This document shows positions 38,285-48,612 of a stretch of 48,736 nt of DNA, piece after piece (positions within the stretch are counted from its first letter, which is position 1; the number at the start of each line of letters is the position of its first letter). Location of the stretch: contig NZ_HE997453.1 in assembly GCF_000312525.1 (NCBI RefSeq), forward strand, positions 1-48,736, read 5' to 3'. The notes under the pieces were generated by a model. It worked only from the letters and a program-made list of their open reading frames with translations. It searched no databases and had not been told where the DNA came from. The stretch comes from Bartonella florencae. GTDB lineage: Bacteria > Pseudomonadota > Alphaproteobacteria > Rhizobiales > Rhizobiaceae. Both the position numbers and the translations under genes were made by a program.

Positions 38285-38944
38285 TTAAAGTATTTCTGCA
38301 ATGCCTTTAATAAAAGGTTGATAGCGCACTTGAAACATTTCTAAACACTCAAATTGACTGCCAATTTTCGTATAGCGCGTCACCGTTTGTACCCCTTCAT
38401 CAGGCCCTATAGCTTGAATGAGAATCCCATTTTCAGCTAAAAGATCTAAAAATTCTTTTGGTTCATCAGAACGTGATGGCCAAATAAGAATACGATCAAA
38501 TGATCCCAAGCCCGTAACCGCACTGCTGCCATCCATCTGCCGAACAACAATATTTTCAAGCCCCAAGCTCTGAAATTTCTGGCGTGCCAAATCAACAAGT
38601 GTTTTATAACGATCAACTGTTGTCACACGATCACTCAGACACGCCATAAGAGCCGCACAAAAACCAGATCCTGTACCAATCTCTAAAACACGATGTTTTT
38701 TTTTCAACGATAACGCAGAAAGAATCAAAAGCTGCTCTTCCAAACGTTCAATATATTCACCACACTCAATGGGAATCACTTTATTATCATAAGCACTGTT
38801 GAACCAAGAAGATGCAACAAATTGTTGACGTGGAATTTTCTCGAATGCCGAAAAAAAGCGAACATCATCAATCCCTTTGCTGCGCATTTTCAGTACAAGA
38901 CCAGCCAATTCCTCACGAAATCGTAAAATACCCTTTTGCTCCAT
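38285..38944 (-). CDS. pcm: Protein-L-isoaspartate O-methyltransferase
   Basis: This 219-residue SAM-dependent enzyme methylates isoaspartyl residues to begin their repair. The SAM motif is RVLEIGTGSGFCAALMA, and family segments PRQQFVASSW and EQLLILSAL are present. The C-terminus (FQVRYQPFIKGIAEIL) is typical of the alphaproteobacterial type. The ribosome binding site is weak. It follows serS after 134 bases; in many relatives surE lies between the two and it is not there. Confidence 0.93.
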   Translation of the reverse strand: MEQKGILRFREELAGLVLKMRSKGIDDVRFFSAFEKIPRQQFVASSWFNSAYDNKVIPIECGEYIERLEEQLLILSALSLKKKHRVLEIGTGSGFCAALMACLSDRVTTVDRYKTLVDLARQKFQSLGLENIVVRQMDGSSAVTGLGSFDRILIWPSRSDEPKEFLDLLAENGILIQAIGPDEGVQTVTRYTKIGSQFECLEMFQVRYQPFIKGIAEIL

Positions 38945-39078
38945 AGCGTTATTTGTTCTCCAATGAAGAGGCCTCCTTACTCATACATACAACGCATTTT
39001 TTAAAATGGCGAAGCTTTGTGTTTGTACGTCACCACCACTTAGTAATAAACATATATCGCTTCTCTCCTTTTATAAAA

Positions 39079-40356
39079 TTAGGGAGTAATACAACTTACA
39101 CCCTTCATATAAGGCTGTAAGACCTCTGGAATAATAATTGATCCATCAGCTTGCTGATAATTCTCAAGAATAGCAATGAGACAACGCCCAACAGCTGTAC
39201 CAGAACCGTTAAGACTATGAATAAAATGCAATGTTTTATCACCTTCTTTACGATATCGTGCATTCATGCGTCGCCCTTGAAAATCTCCACAAATTGAACA
39301 GCTAGAAATTTCACGATAACATCCTTGACCTGGAAGCCAAACTTCAATGTCATAGGTTTTGCGTGCCGCAAATCCCATATCACCTGTAGAAAGAACGACT
39401 GTGCGAAAAGGCAAACCAAGACGTTTCAAGACATCTTCTGCACACTCTGTCATACGTTCTAATTCCATTAAAGACTGCTCTTCAGTAGTAATGGATACCA
39501 TTTCTACCTTCCAAAATTGGTGCTGACGTAACATCCCGCGCGTATCACGGCCTGCAGATCCCGCCTCGGAGCGAAAACAAGGCGTTAAAGAGGAAAATCG
39601 CAGCGGCAAATCTGATATCTCAAGAATTTCATTGTTTACCAAATTGGTTAATGGTACTTCTGCTGTGGAAATAAGCCATCGTCCATCTGTTGTGCGAAAA
39701 AGGTCCTCAGCAAACTTTGGCAGCTGTGCTGCTCCGTAAACAATCTCATCACGAACAAGGAGAGGTGTTGAAACTTCTGTATAACCATGCTCCTCAACAT
39801 GCACATCCAACATAAATTGACCCAATGCGCGTTCAAGCCGTGCCAATGCTCCTGAAAGTACTGTAAAACGCGCTCCTGACAAACGGCTTGCGCGCTCAAA
39901 ATCCATCTGTTTAAGATTTTGACCAAGATCAAAGTGTTCCTTTGGTGTGAAATCAAATGTTGGCGGTGTACCAAAATGTCGAATAACAACATTATCGCTT
40001 TCATCTTTACCTTTTGGAACATCATCTAGTGGAATGTTCGGAAGTGCTGAAAGAGCCTTCTCAATGCTTTCTGTCAATCGCTTTTCTTCCGCTGTAGCAG
40101 AAGAAAGAAAGTCTTTGATCTCTTCGACTTCAGCTTTAAGACCTTCAGCCATTTCCTGATCACACGCTGCTAAAGCTTGTCCTATTTCTTTTGAAGCTGC
40201 ATTGCGACGCTCTTGTGCTGATTGCACTTTTGCTACATAGCCTCGGCGTTCAAGATCAAGTTTTATTAATCTTTCTGCTTGCGGTTCAATACCTCTATTC
40301 TCCAGTGCTTTATCTAGTTTTTCAGGATGTTCACGAATCCACTTAATATCAAGCAT
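39079..40356 (-). CDS. serS: Seryl-tRNA synthetase
   Basis: This 425-residue class II synthetase charges tRNA-Ser and tRNA-Sec. The N-terminal coiled-coil arm (about 30-110) that contacts the tRNA long arm is present. The catalytic domain has motif 2 as [17 protein letters not shown] and motif 3 near the C-terminus ([18 protein letters not shown]). I choose ATG 40356, behind GAGGAATTTTG; a TTG one codon upstream is the alternative. It follows tatC after 62 bases. Confidence 0.98.
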   Translation of the reverse strand: MLDIKWIREHPEKLDKALENRGIEPQAERLIKLDLERRGYVAKVQSAQERRNAASKEIGQALAACDQEMAEGLKAEVEEIKDFLSSATAEEKRLTESIEKALSALPNIPLDDVPKGKDESDNVVIRHFGTPPTFDFTPKEHFDLGQNLKQMDFERASRLSGARFTVLSGALARLERALGQFMLDVHVEEHGYTEVSTPLLVRDEIVYGAAQLPKFAEDLFRTTDGRWLISTAEVPLTNLVNNEILEISDLPLRFSSLTPCFRSEAGSAGRDTRGMLRQHQFWKVEMVSITTEEQSLMELERMTECAEDVLKRLGLPFRTVVLSTGDMGFAARKTYDIEVWLPGQGCYREISSCSICGDFQGRRMNARYRKEGDKTLHFIHSLNGSGTAVGRCLIAILENYQQADGSIIIPEVLQPYMKGVSCITP

Positions 40357-40418
40357 CAAAATTCCTCATTTGCATCGTTTCTATTCATTTCCTCTTAAGA
40401 GAAGATATAAATTTCTCT

Positions 40419-41201
40419 TTAAGAAGGCTTTTTTCTCTTTTCTATACAGTAAGCAATTAAAATTGAAATCTCGTAAAGAACTATTGTTGGTAAAGCCACT
40501 GCAAACATAGTAAAAAAATCTGATGGAGTTACTATCGCCGCAACTATAAAAGAAATGAGGATAGCCCACTTTCGTTTAGATACTAAACTATGAGAAGTTA
40601 AAAGTCCAACCTTCGTTAAAAGACTGGTTACAAGAGGTAATTGAAAAATCAAACCAAAAATAAGAATAAATGATGTCATAAAGCTCAAATAATCAGAAAT
40701 ACGGACAATAAACTCTATTCTTAAATGAACATCTGGAAGAAATTGCTGAGAAAGGCTAAACCAAAGCATTATTGGCGCTAAAAGAGCATAAACAAATGCT
40801 CCACCCATACAAAATAAAATCGGCCCACCAATGAGGAATGGCAAAAAAGCCATACGCTCATTTTTATACAATCCTGGTGCTATAAAACTGTAAAATTGAA
40901 AAGCTGTATAGGGAAAAGATAAAATAGCTGCTCCAAAAGCAGCAAGTTTCATTTTTGTTAAAAAAGTTTCCCATACTTGTGTTGATTGCAAACGAACATT
41001 CTCAGGATTGCCACCTGATATTTTCATTGCCCATTGATAAGGCCATATTAAAAAATTTAAGATATAATCTTTGATCAGAAAGCAGAGAAAAAAAGCTATC
41101 AAAAATGCGACAAGAGCAGCAATAATTCGCTGACGAAGTTCAATCAAATGTTCTAAAAGTGGAGCCATATTGGCATCAAGGTCATCTTTCTTAACATTCA
41201 T
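40419..41201 (-). CDS. tatC: Sec-independent translocase TatC
   Basis: This 260-residue integral membrane protein with six helices is the signal-peptide receptor of the Tat pathway. It begins with the conserved PLLEHLIELRQRI, has FYSFIAPGLYKNER, and continues with the usual periplasmic and cytoplasmic loops. Together with TatA and TatB it exports folded, twin-arginine-signal proteins. It is the third gene of tatABC, 58 bases after tatB. Confidence 0.96.
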   Translation of the reverse strand: MNVKKDDLDANMAPLLEHLIELRQRIIAALVAFLIAFFLCFLIKDYILNFLIWPYQWAMKISGGNPENVRLQSTQVWETFLTKMKLAAFGAAILSFPYTAFQFYSFIAPGLYKNERMAFLPFLIGGPILFCMGGAFVYALLAPIMLWFSLSQQFLPDVHLRIEFIVRISDYLSFMTSFILIFGLIFQLPLVTSLLTKVGLLTSHSLVSKRKWAILISFIVAAIVTPSDFFTMFAVALPTIVLYEISILIAYCIEKRKKPS

Positions 41202-41259
41202 GACATACTGTCTCTATCTTTAGAAATATTCCCCAATTTCTCAGTATCAATGGATACAG

Positions 41260-41628
41260 TTAAATCTTCATTGGCTTTGTATTGAGTACACCCCAATTTT
41301 TTTTATTTTTTTCTGATTTATGATGTGGTGTCTTTATATTAGAATGATCGCAGAAGCTTCTACCTGACTCATGAAGAGGATTAAAAGTCTCTGTCAGCTC
41401 CTTGTTTAGATTAATATCATTAATGTCTGACAATGTCTTTTTTAAATCATCAAGCTCAACTTGTTTTATTGCATCATCAAATTGGTGACGAAATTCATTC
41501 GCTGTCGAACGTACATAAGCGATTGCCCTTGCCATTGTCTTTAACATTTTAGGTAAATCTTTTGGTCCAACAACGACGATGAAAACAAGTAAGATCACGA
41601 AAAACTCTGATCCATCAATCCCAAACAT
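41260..41628 (-). CDS. tatB: Sec-independent translocase TatB
   Basis: This 122-residue protein begins with MFGIDGSEFFVILLVFIVVVGPKDLPKM, split here as the N-terminal helix, the hinge GPKDLP and an amphipathic helix (about 30-70, MARAIAYVRSTANEFRHQFDDA). TatB pairs with TatC in signal recognition. The C-terminal 50 residues are low in complexity and basic. It lies 55 bases after tatA. It is short compared with TatB of many relatives (about 170-220 residues), which is ordinary variation in the disordered tail. Confidence 0.94.
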   Translation of the reverse strand: MFGIDGSEFFVILLVFIVVVGPKDLPKMLKTMARAIAYVRSTANEFRHQFDDAIKQVELDDLKKTLSDINDINLNKELTETFNPLHESGRSFCDHSNIKTPHHKSEKNKKNWGVLNTKPMKI

Positions 41629-41683
41629 CGCTTATACTCAACTTTCTCATTAAAAATAATGTACAATTATGACGGCGTCTTTG

Positions 41684-41995
41684 TCATTTTATCTGTTGTT
41701 CTTTAGTGGTAGACATTTTCCTTTTTGTTGAGGAAGAAGAAGTTTTTCGGCGTACTGCTGCACGTTTTACCAATAATGGTTCAGATTGTTGAGCTTGAGC
41801 ATCCATTGTTTCAGGGCTATCAGCTATCTCACACTTATTCTCGATACCATCCTCTTCTTCCTTCATATTCTTTTTGAAAGCTTTAATCCCCTTAGCAACA
41901 TCGCCCATTAATTCAGAAACTTTGCCACGTCCGAAAAGAACAAGAATAACCAATAAAATGACAATTAAATGCGTTGGTGATAAAATATTACCCAT
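41684..41995 (-). CDS. tatA: Sec-independent translocase TatA
   Basis: This 103-residue pore-forming subunit has a membrane helix at about 6-21 ([20 protein letters not shown]), with the [22 protein letters not shown] hinge and amphipathic helix. The basic C-terminal tail is rich in lysine and serine. The start is ATG 41995; the adjacent ATG at 41998 is equally possible, behind GAGAGAGA. It begins tatABC and is separated from decayed nagZ by about 210 bases; scpA and scpB, found here in relatives, are missing. Confidence 0.94.
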   Translation of the reverse strand: MGNILSPTHLIVILLVILVLFGRGKVSELMGDVAKGIKAFKKNMKEEEDGIENKCEIADSPETMDAQAQQSEPLLVKRAAVRRKTSSSSTKRKMSTTKEQQIK

Positions 41996-42205
41996 CATTC
42001 TCTCTCACTGCTTTTTAATTTAAATTCACTTCTTTATGCTTATTCTGAAAAAATGTAATCAAATATAACCATATCTTACTTGTATATTTTCTTCTCCAGT
42101 TAAAGGCAATCGTACACTTTTTATTGTAAACCTACTTTTTAGCCTCTCTTTTCTTTTGCTCAATGTATTATAACAAACCTAGATAAGTTTAAATAATAAG
42201 CCGCT

Positions 42206-43142
42206 TCAAACAAAATTCAAAAGGTTTGAAAATTCTTCCCTTAAAGCAATCTCATCCGATTTATTAGATTGCAAAATCTTTGTGTAAACACTACATGTGT
42301 GCTCCAATGCTTTCCCCTTTGAAAATGGAGTTATCTGTGCAGTCATGCGCATCTTTTGCAAATTACTATTACAAATGAAGAACAATATCTCAACCTGTTG
42401 CAAAAATCTTACATATTAAATCTGAAAATTTTTCCGAAAAAGTGAACTTTGAAAGAGCTTTCATTGATACATCATCTAATATTAAAAGCCCATCAAAACC
42501 TCTCTTCTTACGAATAACATTTTCAATCACTTTTTTAGACAATGTTGCAGAAACTTTACCATCAATTGCTTCATAGGCAATATGTGCAGTTATTATAGCT
42601 GGTAAACCAACCAAATTTTTAAAAGGCATAAAATCGTATTTTTCTAAGATATCAAGCGGTCCATTAACATGTGCTGACTCAAAATGCGTATCAGAAAATG
42701 CGCGTCCGTGTCCTAGAATATGTTTCATCACTGGTAGAACACCCCTATCAATCAGCCCTTGAGCCGCTTCTCGTCTTAAAGCTATAACTGTTTCTTTCTC
42801 CCTTGCATAAGCACGTGTTCCGATTACATCATGTGCTCCTCTTATAGGAATATCTAAAACAGGAAGATAATTAGCATTAATGGCAAATTTTATTAAATCA
42901 AACGCATCAAGTCGAGACATCACCCATGTAGGAAGACTTCCCTTTTCTTAATCCCTCTTATAAAATTGTCGCAATGTTGCAGCAGCTGTATAGTGGGAGC
43001 TAGAGGTGGAAGCAAACATTGTACTCTTCCTCCCTCCTGATCAATAAAAATAAAAGCCTAAGGCTTAGGTTCCAAAAGTTTTTTCTACATCGCTTAAAAC
43101 AATACCGGAAATACCAACAATCATAGCTTTTATTTCTGACAT
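42206..43142 (-). pseudogene. nagZ: Decayed beta-N-acetylhexosaminidase gene nagZ
   Basis: NagZ removes N-acetylglucosamine from peptidoglycan fragments in the cytosol. The gene is broken in several places. From ATG 43142 it reads MSEIKAMIVGISGIV; a frameshift follows, then EPKP-stop-AFI, where TAG replaces the expected TGG. About 40 residues are then missing before FIDQEGGRVQ. A second frameshift after PPLAP and a TAA after FYKRD follow. An intact stretch retains LDIPIRGAHDVIG and the active-site KHILGHGR and DDVSMKAL. Then a TGA replaces the Cys in FATGCD, and a frameshift precedes the C-terminus (CNSNLQKMRMTAQ). No full-length product is possible. Confidence 0.95.
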
Positions 43143-43811
43143 AATCGCAATATCTTGCTGCTCTCTTTTGATCAACAATCTCTTATTTTATTGATCCTTT
43201 TTAAAAGCTATATCTCAATATCATATATAATCTCATTATTTATCATACATAAAAATAAAATTTGTACTCTCACTAAATTAAATGCCTATATGGGATAATT
43301 TTCTACATATCTCAATCGTGTTTTTGTTTTTTTCTCAAAGTGTTATAGAAACTTTATTAAAGCAAGCTAGTAGTCTTTTTATCAGACATTTAAAATGCAT
43401 TAATCTTCAAATCGTTGATAAGTTCATTGATCAATGTGTCTTAAAAGTTTCGGTTGTTTTTACTGCTGCTTCAGCTAACTTATATCCTCCATAATTTTCT
43501 TTGTTTATGGCTGCAATAATAAAAAAATCTCTCACAAAGATAAGTAATAAATGCTTGAAACCTTTTCTTTTTTCATATCCATATTCTGATAAAAGATTCA
43601 AAGTCTTGGGTATTTATCTCATTCATACACATTGTATGAATGATCAAAGTATAGCAAATCATTGCAAAGCTATCACATTAGTATTTTCTAAATAGTGGCT
43701 ATGCTTTTTTGATTGTTTGATCTCTAAAAAAAGATTTTTGTTGATATAAAACCATTATTCTATGTTAAGTAAAGAAGTTTCGTAAGCAGTTATATACGGT
43801 AGAATTTATCC
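43143..43811. other. Gene-poor spacer between nagZ and rlmJ
   Basis: These 669 AT-rich bases separate divergent nagZ and rlmJ. Two short plus-strand frames (43282-43494 and 43501-43695) have no recognisable domain and no good ribosome binding sites, so I do not call genes. A strong 11-bp hairpin lies at 43619-43643. In relatives a SPOR-domain gene and argS precede nagZ here; I see no trace. Confidence 0.5.
43619..43643. repeat. 11-bp inverted repeat with 3-base loop
   Basis: Arms tcattcataca (43619-43629) and tgtatgaatga (43633-43643) are exact reverse complements with the loop cat. No T-run follows. A dimeric-protein site or RNA hairpin upstream of rlmJ are both possible. Confidence 0.6.
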
Positions 43812-44675
43812 ATGAATTATCGGCATATTTATCATGCTGGCAATTTTGCTGATGTTTTTAAACACATTATTGTCACTCGTATTGTCGAATATCTCAAACG
43901 CAAGGAAAAAGCTTTTCGTGTTATAGATACGCATGCTGGCATCGGCATATATGACCTCTCTTCTTTTGAGGCAAACAAAACGGGAGAATGGTGTGAAGGC
44001 GTTCAACGGCTTTTTTCAGCTCCTATCCCAGAAGATTTAATAACACTCCTTTCTCCTTGGTGTAATATTATTAACTCACTCAATGAAGGAGAAAAAGAAA
44101 TCCTCTTCTATCCTGGCTCTCCTATGGTTGTTCGTCAATTATTGCGTAAACAAGACCGGCTTACCGCAATTGAACTCCATGATGAAGATTATCACATTTT
44201 AGCGAAAAATTTTACCGGCGATTATCAAACAAAAGTCTTGCATTTGGATGGTTGGCTTTCTTTAAACGCGCATTTGCCACCAAAGGAGAAACGTGGATTT
44301 ATTCTCGTTGATCCTCCCTTTGAAAAAACTGGAGAATTTTCTCGCCTTATTGAAGGGTTGATGAAAGCATATCAGCGTTTTCCTAGAGGAATTTATGCTT
44401 TATGGTATCCTGTTAAATATGACAAAGAAATTGAAATTTTTCTTCATAAACTTTACCAAACAAAGATTCCGAAAATCTTACAACTCGAAATGCGTGTTCG
44501 GAAAAGTTCAATACCACCTACAATGTGTGGAAGTGGGATGATTCTTATTAATCCTCCCTATCTTTTGGAAGAGGAAATGAAAAAACTAGAACCGTTTCTT
44601 ATCAATCGTCTTGGACAAGATGAAAATGCACAAATAACGCATAAATGGATACAAAAGGAACATTTAATATGTTAA
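43812..44675 (+). CDS. rlmJ: 23S rRNA (adenine-2030-N6)-methyltransferase RlmJ
   Basis: This 287-residue methyltransferase begins with MNYRHIYHAGNFADVFKH, the RlmJ signature. The SAM-binding segment includes DTHAGIGIYDL, and the catalytic motif is DPPFE near residue 166. E. coli RlmJ methylates A2030 of 23S rRNA. The ATG has no obvious strong site. It stands alone, upstream of uvrC with a 396-base gap and a likely terminator just after it. Confidence 0.93.
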   Translation: MNYRHIYHAGNFADVFKHIIVTRIVEYLKRKEKAFRVIDTHAGIGIYDLSSFEANKTGEWCEGVQRLFSAPIPEDLITLLSPWCNIINSLNEGEKEILFYPGSPMVVRQLLRKQDRLTAIELHDEDYHILAKNFTGDYQTKVLHLDGWLSLNAHLPPKEKRGFILVDPPFEKTGEFSRLIEGLMKAYQRFPRGIYALWYPVKYDKEIEIFLHKLYQTKIPKILQLEMRVRKSSIPPTMCGSGMILINPPYLLEEEMKKLEPFLINRLGQDENAQITHKWIQKEHLIC

Positions 44676-45071
44676 CTTTTTTATTTAAGATTTGCCTTAA
44701 GCTTAAATCTTTTTGATTAAAATCGAAGGTTTTAAAGTACTTCAAAACATTACTAAAGCTCTTGGTTTCCTTGACTTTAGAAACATATTAGCTTTGAATA
44801 CACATCATCGTTAGTCGTGCAAATTTTATTTTTTAAATAAAACCGCTCTTAAAATAATCTTTATCAGCAATATATGGCATTGGCGAACACATAAAAATGT
44901 TTTTAAAAATGATCCTTATTTTTGATGTAAAGTAATAACTCTAAAATTGAATGCTTTTATACAGCAATACATCATTTATAGGAAAAAAATAACTCTCATT
45001 ACATAAATAGTAGTATTTTATAAATAAGAGCATTTTACATGCAAAACATAAAATGTTTTTGGATAAAATGA
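44676..45071. other. Spacer between rlmJ and uvrC
   Basis: These 396 AT-rich bases hold the rlmJ terminator at their start and must hold the uvrC promoter. No gene or RNA feature was recognised in the rest. Confidence 0.5.
44687..44714 (+). terminator. Probable rho-independent terminator of rlmJ
   Basis: A 7-bp stem, aagattt (44687-44693) with aaatctt (44705-44711), and an 11-base loop ends in a T-run 12 bases after the rlmJ stop. The stem is AT-rich, so it is only moderately convincing. Confidence 0.5.
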
Positions 45072-47057
45072 ATGGTCCTGAAAAATAACATAGCTTATTG
45101 CCAGAATGAAAGAGAAAAGCTCTCTTTTCTTTCGTCTATTACATGGGATAATGGCAATCAAGAAAATGATAAAAATCAATTTAAAGGTGCCAAACTCATC
45201 CAAGAATTTGCCAAATATCTTCCGCATAAGCCGGGAGTTTATCGAATGGTGGATGAAAATGGTGAAGTTCTCTATGTTGGCAAAGCACGTAATCTCAAAA
45301 AACGTGTTTCAAACTATACACGTGAACAAGGGCACAATAACCGTATTACTCGTATGATTCGTGAAACCTATCATATGGAGTTTGTCGTCACCCATACAGA
45401 AACAGAAGCACTCCTTCTAGAAGCTAACCTCATTAAAAGATTACATCCACGTTTTAATGTGTTATTGCGTGATGATAAAAGTTTCCCTTATATTATTATT
45501 ACTGATGACCACCAAGCACCTGCACTTTACAAACATCGGGGCGCTCGGACAAGAAAAGCCCATTATTTTGGTCCTTTTGCCTCTTCAAGTGCGGTAACAC
45601 AAACAATCAATGTTTTACAACGTGCCTTTCTCTTGCGAACCTGTAGCGACTCCGTTTTTGAAAATCGTACACGCCCCTGTTTGCTTTATCAAATTAAGCG
45701 ATGTTCTGCACCCTGTACAGATGAAATTCGTGTTAGTGACTACGCAAGATTGGTAAAAGAAGCAAAAGCTTTCCTTTCAGGAAAAAGCCAATCTATTAAA
45801 AATGATATGGTCCAAGCCATGCATAAAGCGGCAGAAAACCTTGATTTTGAACAGGCTGCTGCCTATCGTGACCGCTTATCAGCTCTCTCTCACATACAAA
45901 GCCATCAAGGCATTAATCCTCAAACGATACAAGAGGCAGATGTCTTTGCAATTGCGCAACAGGAAGGAGCAACCTGCATTCAAGTATTTTTTTTCCGCAT
46001 GGGACAAAATTGGGGAAATCGTGCCTATTTCCCTAAAGCAGATCCATCTTTTTCTCGTAGTGAAATTTTAGCAAGCTTTCTTGCCCAATTTTACGATGAC
46101 AAACCACTGCCAAAACTTATCCTTTTATCTGAATCAATCGAAGAAAAAGCACTACTTATGGAAGCATTCAGTCTAAAAGCAAACCGTAAAATCCTTCTCT
46201 CTTTACCTAAGCAAGGTGAACGAAAAACTCTTGTCAATCATGCCTCTATCAATGCACATGAAGCCCTTGGGCGCAAACTTTCTGAAACAGCTACACATAG
46301 AAAATTACTGCAAGGCCTCGCTGAAATATTCCAAATGCCCCATATCCCGCGCCGTATAGAGGTCTATGACAATTCACATATTATGGGAACCAATGCAGTA
46401 GGGGCAATGATTGTCGCAGATGAACGAGGGTTTGTTAAAAATCAATATCGCAAATTCAATATTCGCTCCAACAATATCACACCTGGTGATGATTTTGCTA
46501 TGATGAAGGAAGTCATTAAACGAAGATTTTCACGTCTCATTAAGGAATATGACCTGCCTGATAAAAGCAATGCTATAAAAAATCAAAACGATGATTCTTG
46601 TCCCCTTTGGCCTGATCTTATCTTAATCGATGGTGGCGAAGGACAAATCAGTAGTGTACATACAATACTCTCTGAATTAAAATTAGATGATCTCATCACG
46701 GTCGTTGGAATTGCTAAAGGCATAGAGCGTAATGCGGGACGTGAACGTTTTTTTATCAAAGGCAAAATACCCTTTACACTTTCCCCACATGATCCTATCC
46801 TTTATTTTTTACAACGTCTCCGGGATGAAGCACACCGTTTTGCAATTGGAACACATAGAGCAAAACGAAAAAAAGCAACATTCAAAAATCCGCTTGATGA
46901 AATCGAAAATATCGGCCCAACAAGAAAGCGTGCATTGCTTCATCATTTTGGAAGCGCAAAAGCCGTAGCCGATGCTTCACTTGAAGATTTAACAAAAGTG
47001 ATAGGAATTTCTGTTAGCATTGCACAAAAAATTCATAACCATTTTAATGAAAAATAA
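45072..47057 (+). CDS. uvrC: Excinuclease ABC subunit UvrC
   Basis: This 661-residue nuclease cuts on both sides of a DNA lesion in UvrABC repair. The GIY-YIG domain starts near residue 51 ([20 protein letters not shown]), the UVR domain lies near 250-285, the UvrC-type RNase H-like nuclease domain follows ([28 protein letters not shown]), and the C-terminus has a helix-hairpin-helix pair ([17 protein letters not shown]). The ATG at 45072 is used, giving a ~45-residue N-terminal extension also seen in rhizobial UvrC; its ribosome binding site is weak. pgsA follows. Confidence 0.96.
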   Translation: MVLKNNIAYCQNEREKLSFLSSITWDNGNQENDKNQFKGAKLIQEFAKYLPHKPGVYRMVDENGEVLYVGKARNLKKRVSNYTREQGHNNRITRMIRETYHMEFVVTHTETEALLLEANLIKRLHPRFNVLLRDDKSFPYIIITDDHQAPALYKHRGARTRKAHYFGPFASSSAVTQTINVLQRAFLLRTCSDSVFENRTRPCLLYQIKRCSAPCTDEIRVSDYARLVKEAKAFLSGKSQSIKNDMVQAMHKAAENLDFEQAAAYRDRLSALSHIQSHQGINPQTIQEADVFAIAQQEGATCIQVFFFRMGQNWGNRAYFPKADPSFSRSEILASFLAQFYDDKPLPKLILLSESIEEKALLMEAFSLKANRKILLSLPKQGERKTLVNHASINAHEALGRKLSETATHRKLLQGLAEIFQMPHIPRRIEVYDNSHIMGTNAVGAMIVADERGFVKNQYRKFNIRSNNITPGDDFAMMKEVIKRRFSRLIKEYDLPDKSNAIKNQNDDSCPLWPDLILIDGGEGQISSVHTILSELKLDDLITVVGIAKGIERNAGRERFFIKGKIPFTLSPHDPILYFLQRLRDEAHRFAIGTHRAKRKKATFKNPLDEIENIGPTRKRALLHHFGSAKAVADASLEDLTKVIGISVSIAQKIHNHFNEK

Positions 47058-47133
47058 GCTTGTTTCATTATATTTGCCTTGTTACCTTTATAATAAAATA
47101 AATCATATCTTACAAAGAATTGAAAATTGCTCT

Positions 47134-47715
47134 ATGAAAAATCATACTTTTTCTTTTCCAAATATTCTCACTTATGCACGGATCATCGCGGTGCCAATGG
47201 TTGTTGCCTGCTTTTTTTTAGAAGGACGACTCCAATCAAGTGATATTACACGTTGGATTGCTGTTTCTATTTTTGTTATTGCTTCTATTACGGACTTTCT
47301 TGATGGTTATCTTGCCCGTATTTGGGAACAAACCTCTAATATTGGTCGCATGTTAGATCCCATAGCAGATAAGCTTCTCGTCTCTGCCTGTTTGCTCTTG
47401 CTTGCTGCAGACAGTACAATTGCTGGATGGACATTATGGGCAGCTATTATTATCCTTTGTCGGGAAATTCTGGTATCAGGATTACGTGAATATTTGGCTG
47501 AATTGAAAGTCAGCGTGCCTGTTTCGCGTCTTGCAAAATGGAAAACTTTTGTTCAAATGATCGCAATTGTTCTTCTCTTAGCAGGGCCCGCTGGTGATAA
47601 AGTCTTCCCTTATACAGTAGAATTTGGCATCACAATGCTATGGATTTCTGCTCTTCTCACATTATGGACAGGATGGGATTATTTTCGCGCAGGCTTAAAA
47701 CATGTTATCACATGA
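47134..47715 (+). CDS. pgsA: CDP-diacylglycerol-glycerol-3-phosphate 3-phosphatidyltransferase PgsA
   Basis: This 193-residue membrane enzyme makes phosphatidylglycerophosphate, the first committed step to phosphatidylglycerol. The CDP-alcohol phosphotransferase signature is complete: D-x2-DG-x2-AR in DFLDGYLAR, followed by G and the two aspartates in GRMLDPIADK. Several membrane helices surround it. I start at ATG 47134 (MKNHTFSFPNILTYARI). A longer frame from 47020 overlaps uvrC and does not look like PgsA. It is 76 bases after uvrC, the conserved uvrC-pgsA order. Confidence 0.96.
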   Translation: MKNHTFSFPNILTYARIIAVPMVVACFFLEGRLQSSDITRWIAVSIFVIASITDFLDGYLARIWEQTSNIGRMLDPIADKLLVSACLLLLAADSTIAGWTLWAAIIILCREILVSGLREYLAELKVSVPVSRLAKWKTFVQMIAIVLLLAGPAGDKVFPYTVEFGITMLWISALLTLWTGWDYFRAGLKHVIT

Positions 47716-47760
47716 AAAATTATCCGCCTTACATATTCTAAAAAATCTATGAGCCCCATA

Positions 47761-47795
47761 AGAAAATCCCCAAATATGTTATTTGGAGATTTTCT
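47761..47795. terminator. Bidirectional terminator between pgsA and ndk
   Basis: A 15-bp stem with a single mismatch (agaaaatccccaaat, 47761-47775, and atttggagattttct, 47781-47795) with a 5-base loop lies between the convergent genes. The plus-strand T-rich tail ttcctttt follows, so pgsA termination is best supported. Confidence 0.7.
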
Positions 47796-47815
47796 TCCTT
47801 TTATACATGCTTTTA

Positions 47816-48238
47816 TTAACCAACAATTTCCAATTCTGAAAACCAAAAAGCAATTTCTATTTTCGCGGTTTCAGGACTATCTGAACCATGAACGGAATTT
47901 TCGCCAATTGACAGAGCATGGATTTTACGAATTGTCCCTTCTTGTGCGTCCATAGGATTTGTAGCACCCATTACTTCACGGTTTTTAGCTATTGCATTTT
48001 CACCTTCTAAAACTTGCACAATTGTTGGACCAGAAGACATAAATTCAACCAATTCAGCAAAAAATGGACGCTCCCGATGAACAGCATAAAATCCTTCAGC
48101 TTCACGCCGACTCATCCATACACGTTTAGATGCAACAACACGCAGCCCTGCATCTTCAAGCATTTTGGTAATTGCTCCTGTCAAATTACGACGCGTCGCA
48201 TCTGGTTTTATCATCGAAAAAGTACGTTCTATAGCCAT
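47816..48238 (-). CDS. ndk: Nucleoside diphosphate kinase
   Basis: This 140-residue enzyme transfers phosphate between nucleoside di- and triphosphates. It begins with [14 protein letters not shown] and the phosphorylated histidine lies in the conserved [11 protein letters not shown] start at ATG 48238 behind AAAGGTG; an ATG at 48259 has no site and no family support. It is convergent with pgsA and is followed on its upstream side by a gene-free spacer. Confidence 0.97.
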   Translation of the reverse strand: MAIERTFSMIKPDATRRNLTGAITKMLEDAGLRVVASKRVWMSRREAEGFYAVHRERPFFAELVEFMSSGPTIVQVLEGENAIAKNREVMGATNPMDAQEGTIRKIHALSIGENSVHGSDSPETAKIEIAFWFSELEIVG

Positions 48239-48612
48239 ATCATCACCTTTATATAACATTATCTGGCCGTTCTATAGCGAGCAAGAAGCCTTTTGCCAAG
48301 AGATTGTGGAAAAATCCATAGCAAATTTCAAAAAGGTGCATTGGAATTGTGCAAGTTACCATAAAGCATAAAAACACCTGCAGCATCTGACCACCCCATC
48401 ATAGCCCCCTCTGATAATGCTAAACACCTTACATAACCTTAAATATTTTTCTTTAAAATTACCAATTCAATGAGAGGAAAGGTACAAGAAAGATGCTCAG
48501 CAGAAGAGAATATATAGCCTTTCTAAACAGCCAAACCTCTCTCAAATCAAATCTCAACAATACTGTCTCGCTTACCAAATACCTCGTATGCTAAAAAAAA
48601 ACAAATACCTAC
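48239..48612. other. Spacer between the autotransporter and ndk
   Basis: These 374 bases should hold the ndk promoter and the end of the autotransporter transcript. A T-run on the minus strand near 48592-48601 lies just past its stop, without a clear stem. I see no gene on either strand. Confidence 0.5.

Noticed and set aside
43282-43695. Two adjacent short plus-strand open frames (70 and 64 residues)
   Set aside because: No recognisable domain or ribosome binding site, and a strong hairpin lies inside the second. They could be relics, but I cannot support them.
47020-47133. Longer PgsA start inside the end of uvrC
   Set aside because: The extra 38 residues do not resemble PgsA, whose conserved SFPNILTYARI begins just after ATG 47134.
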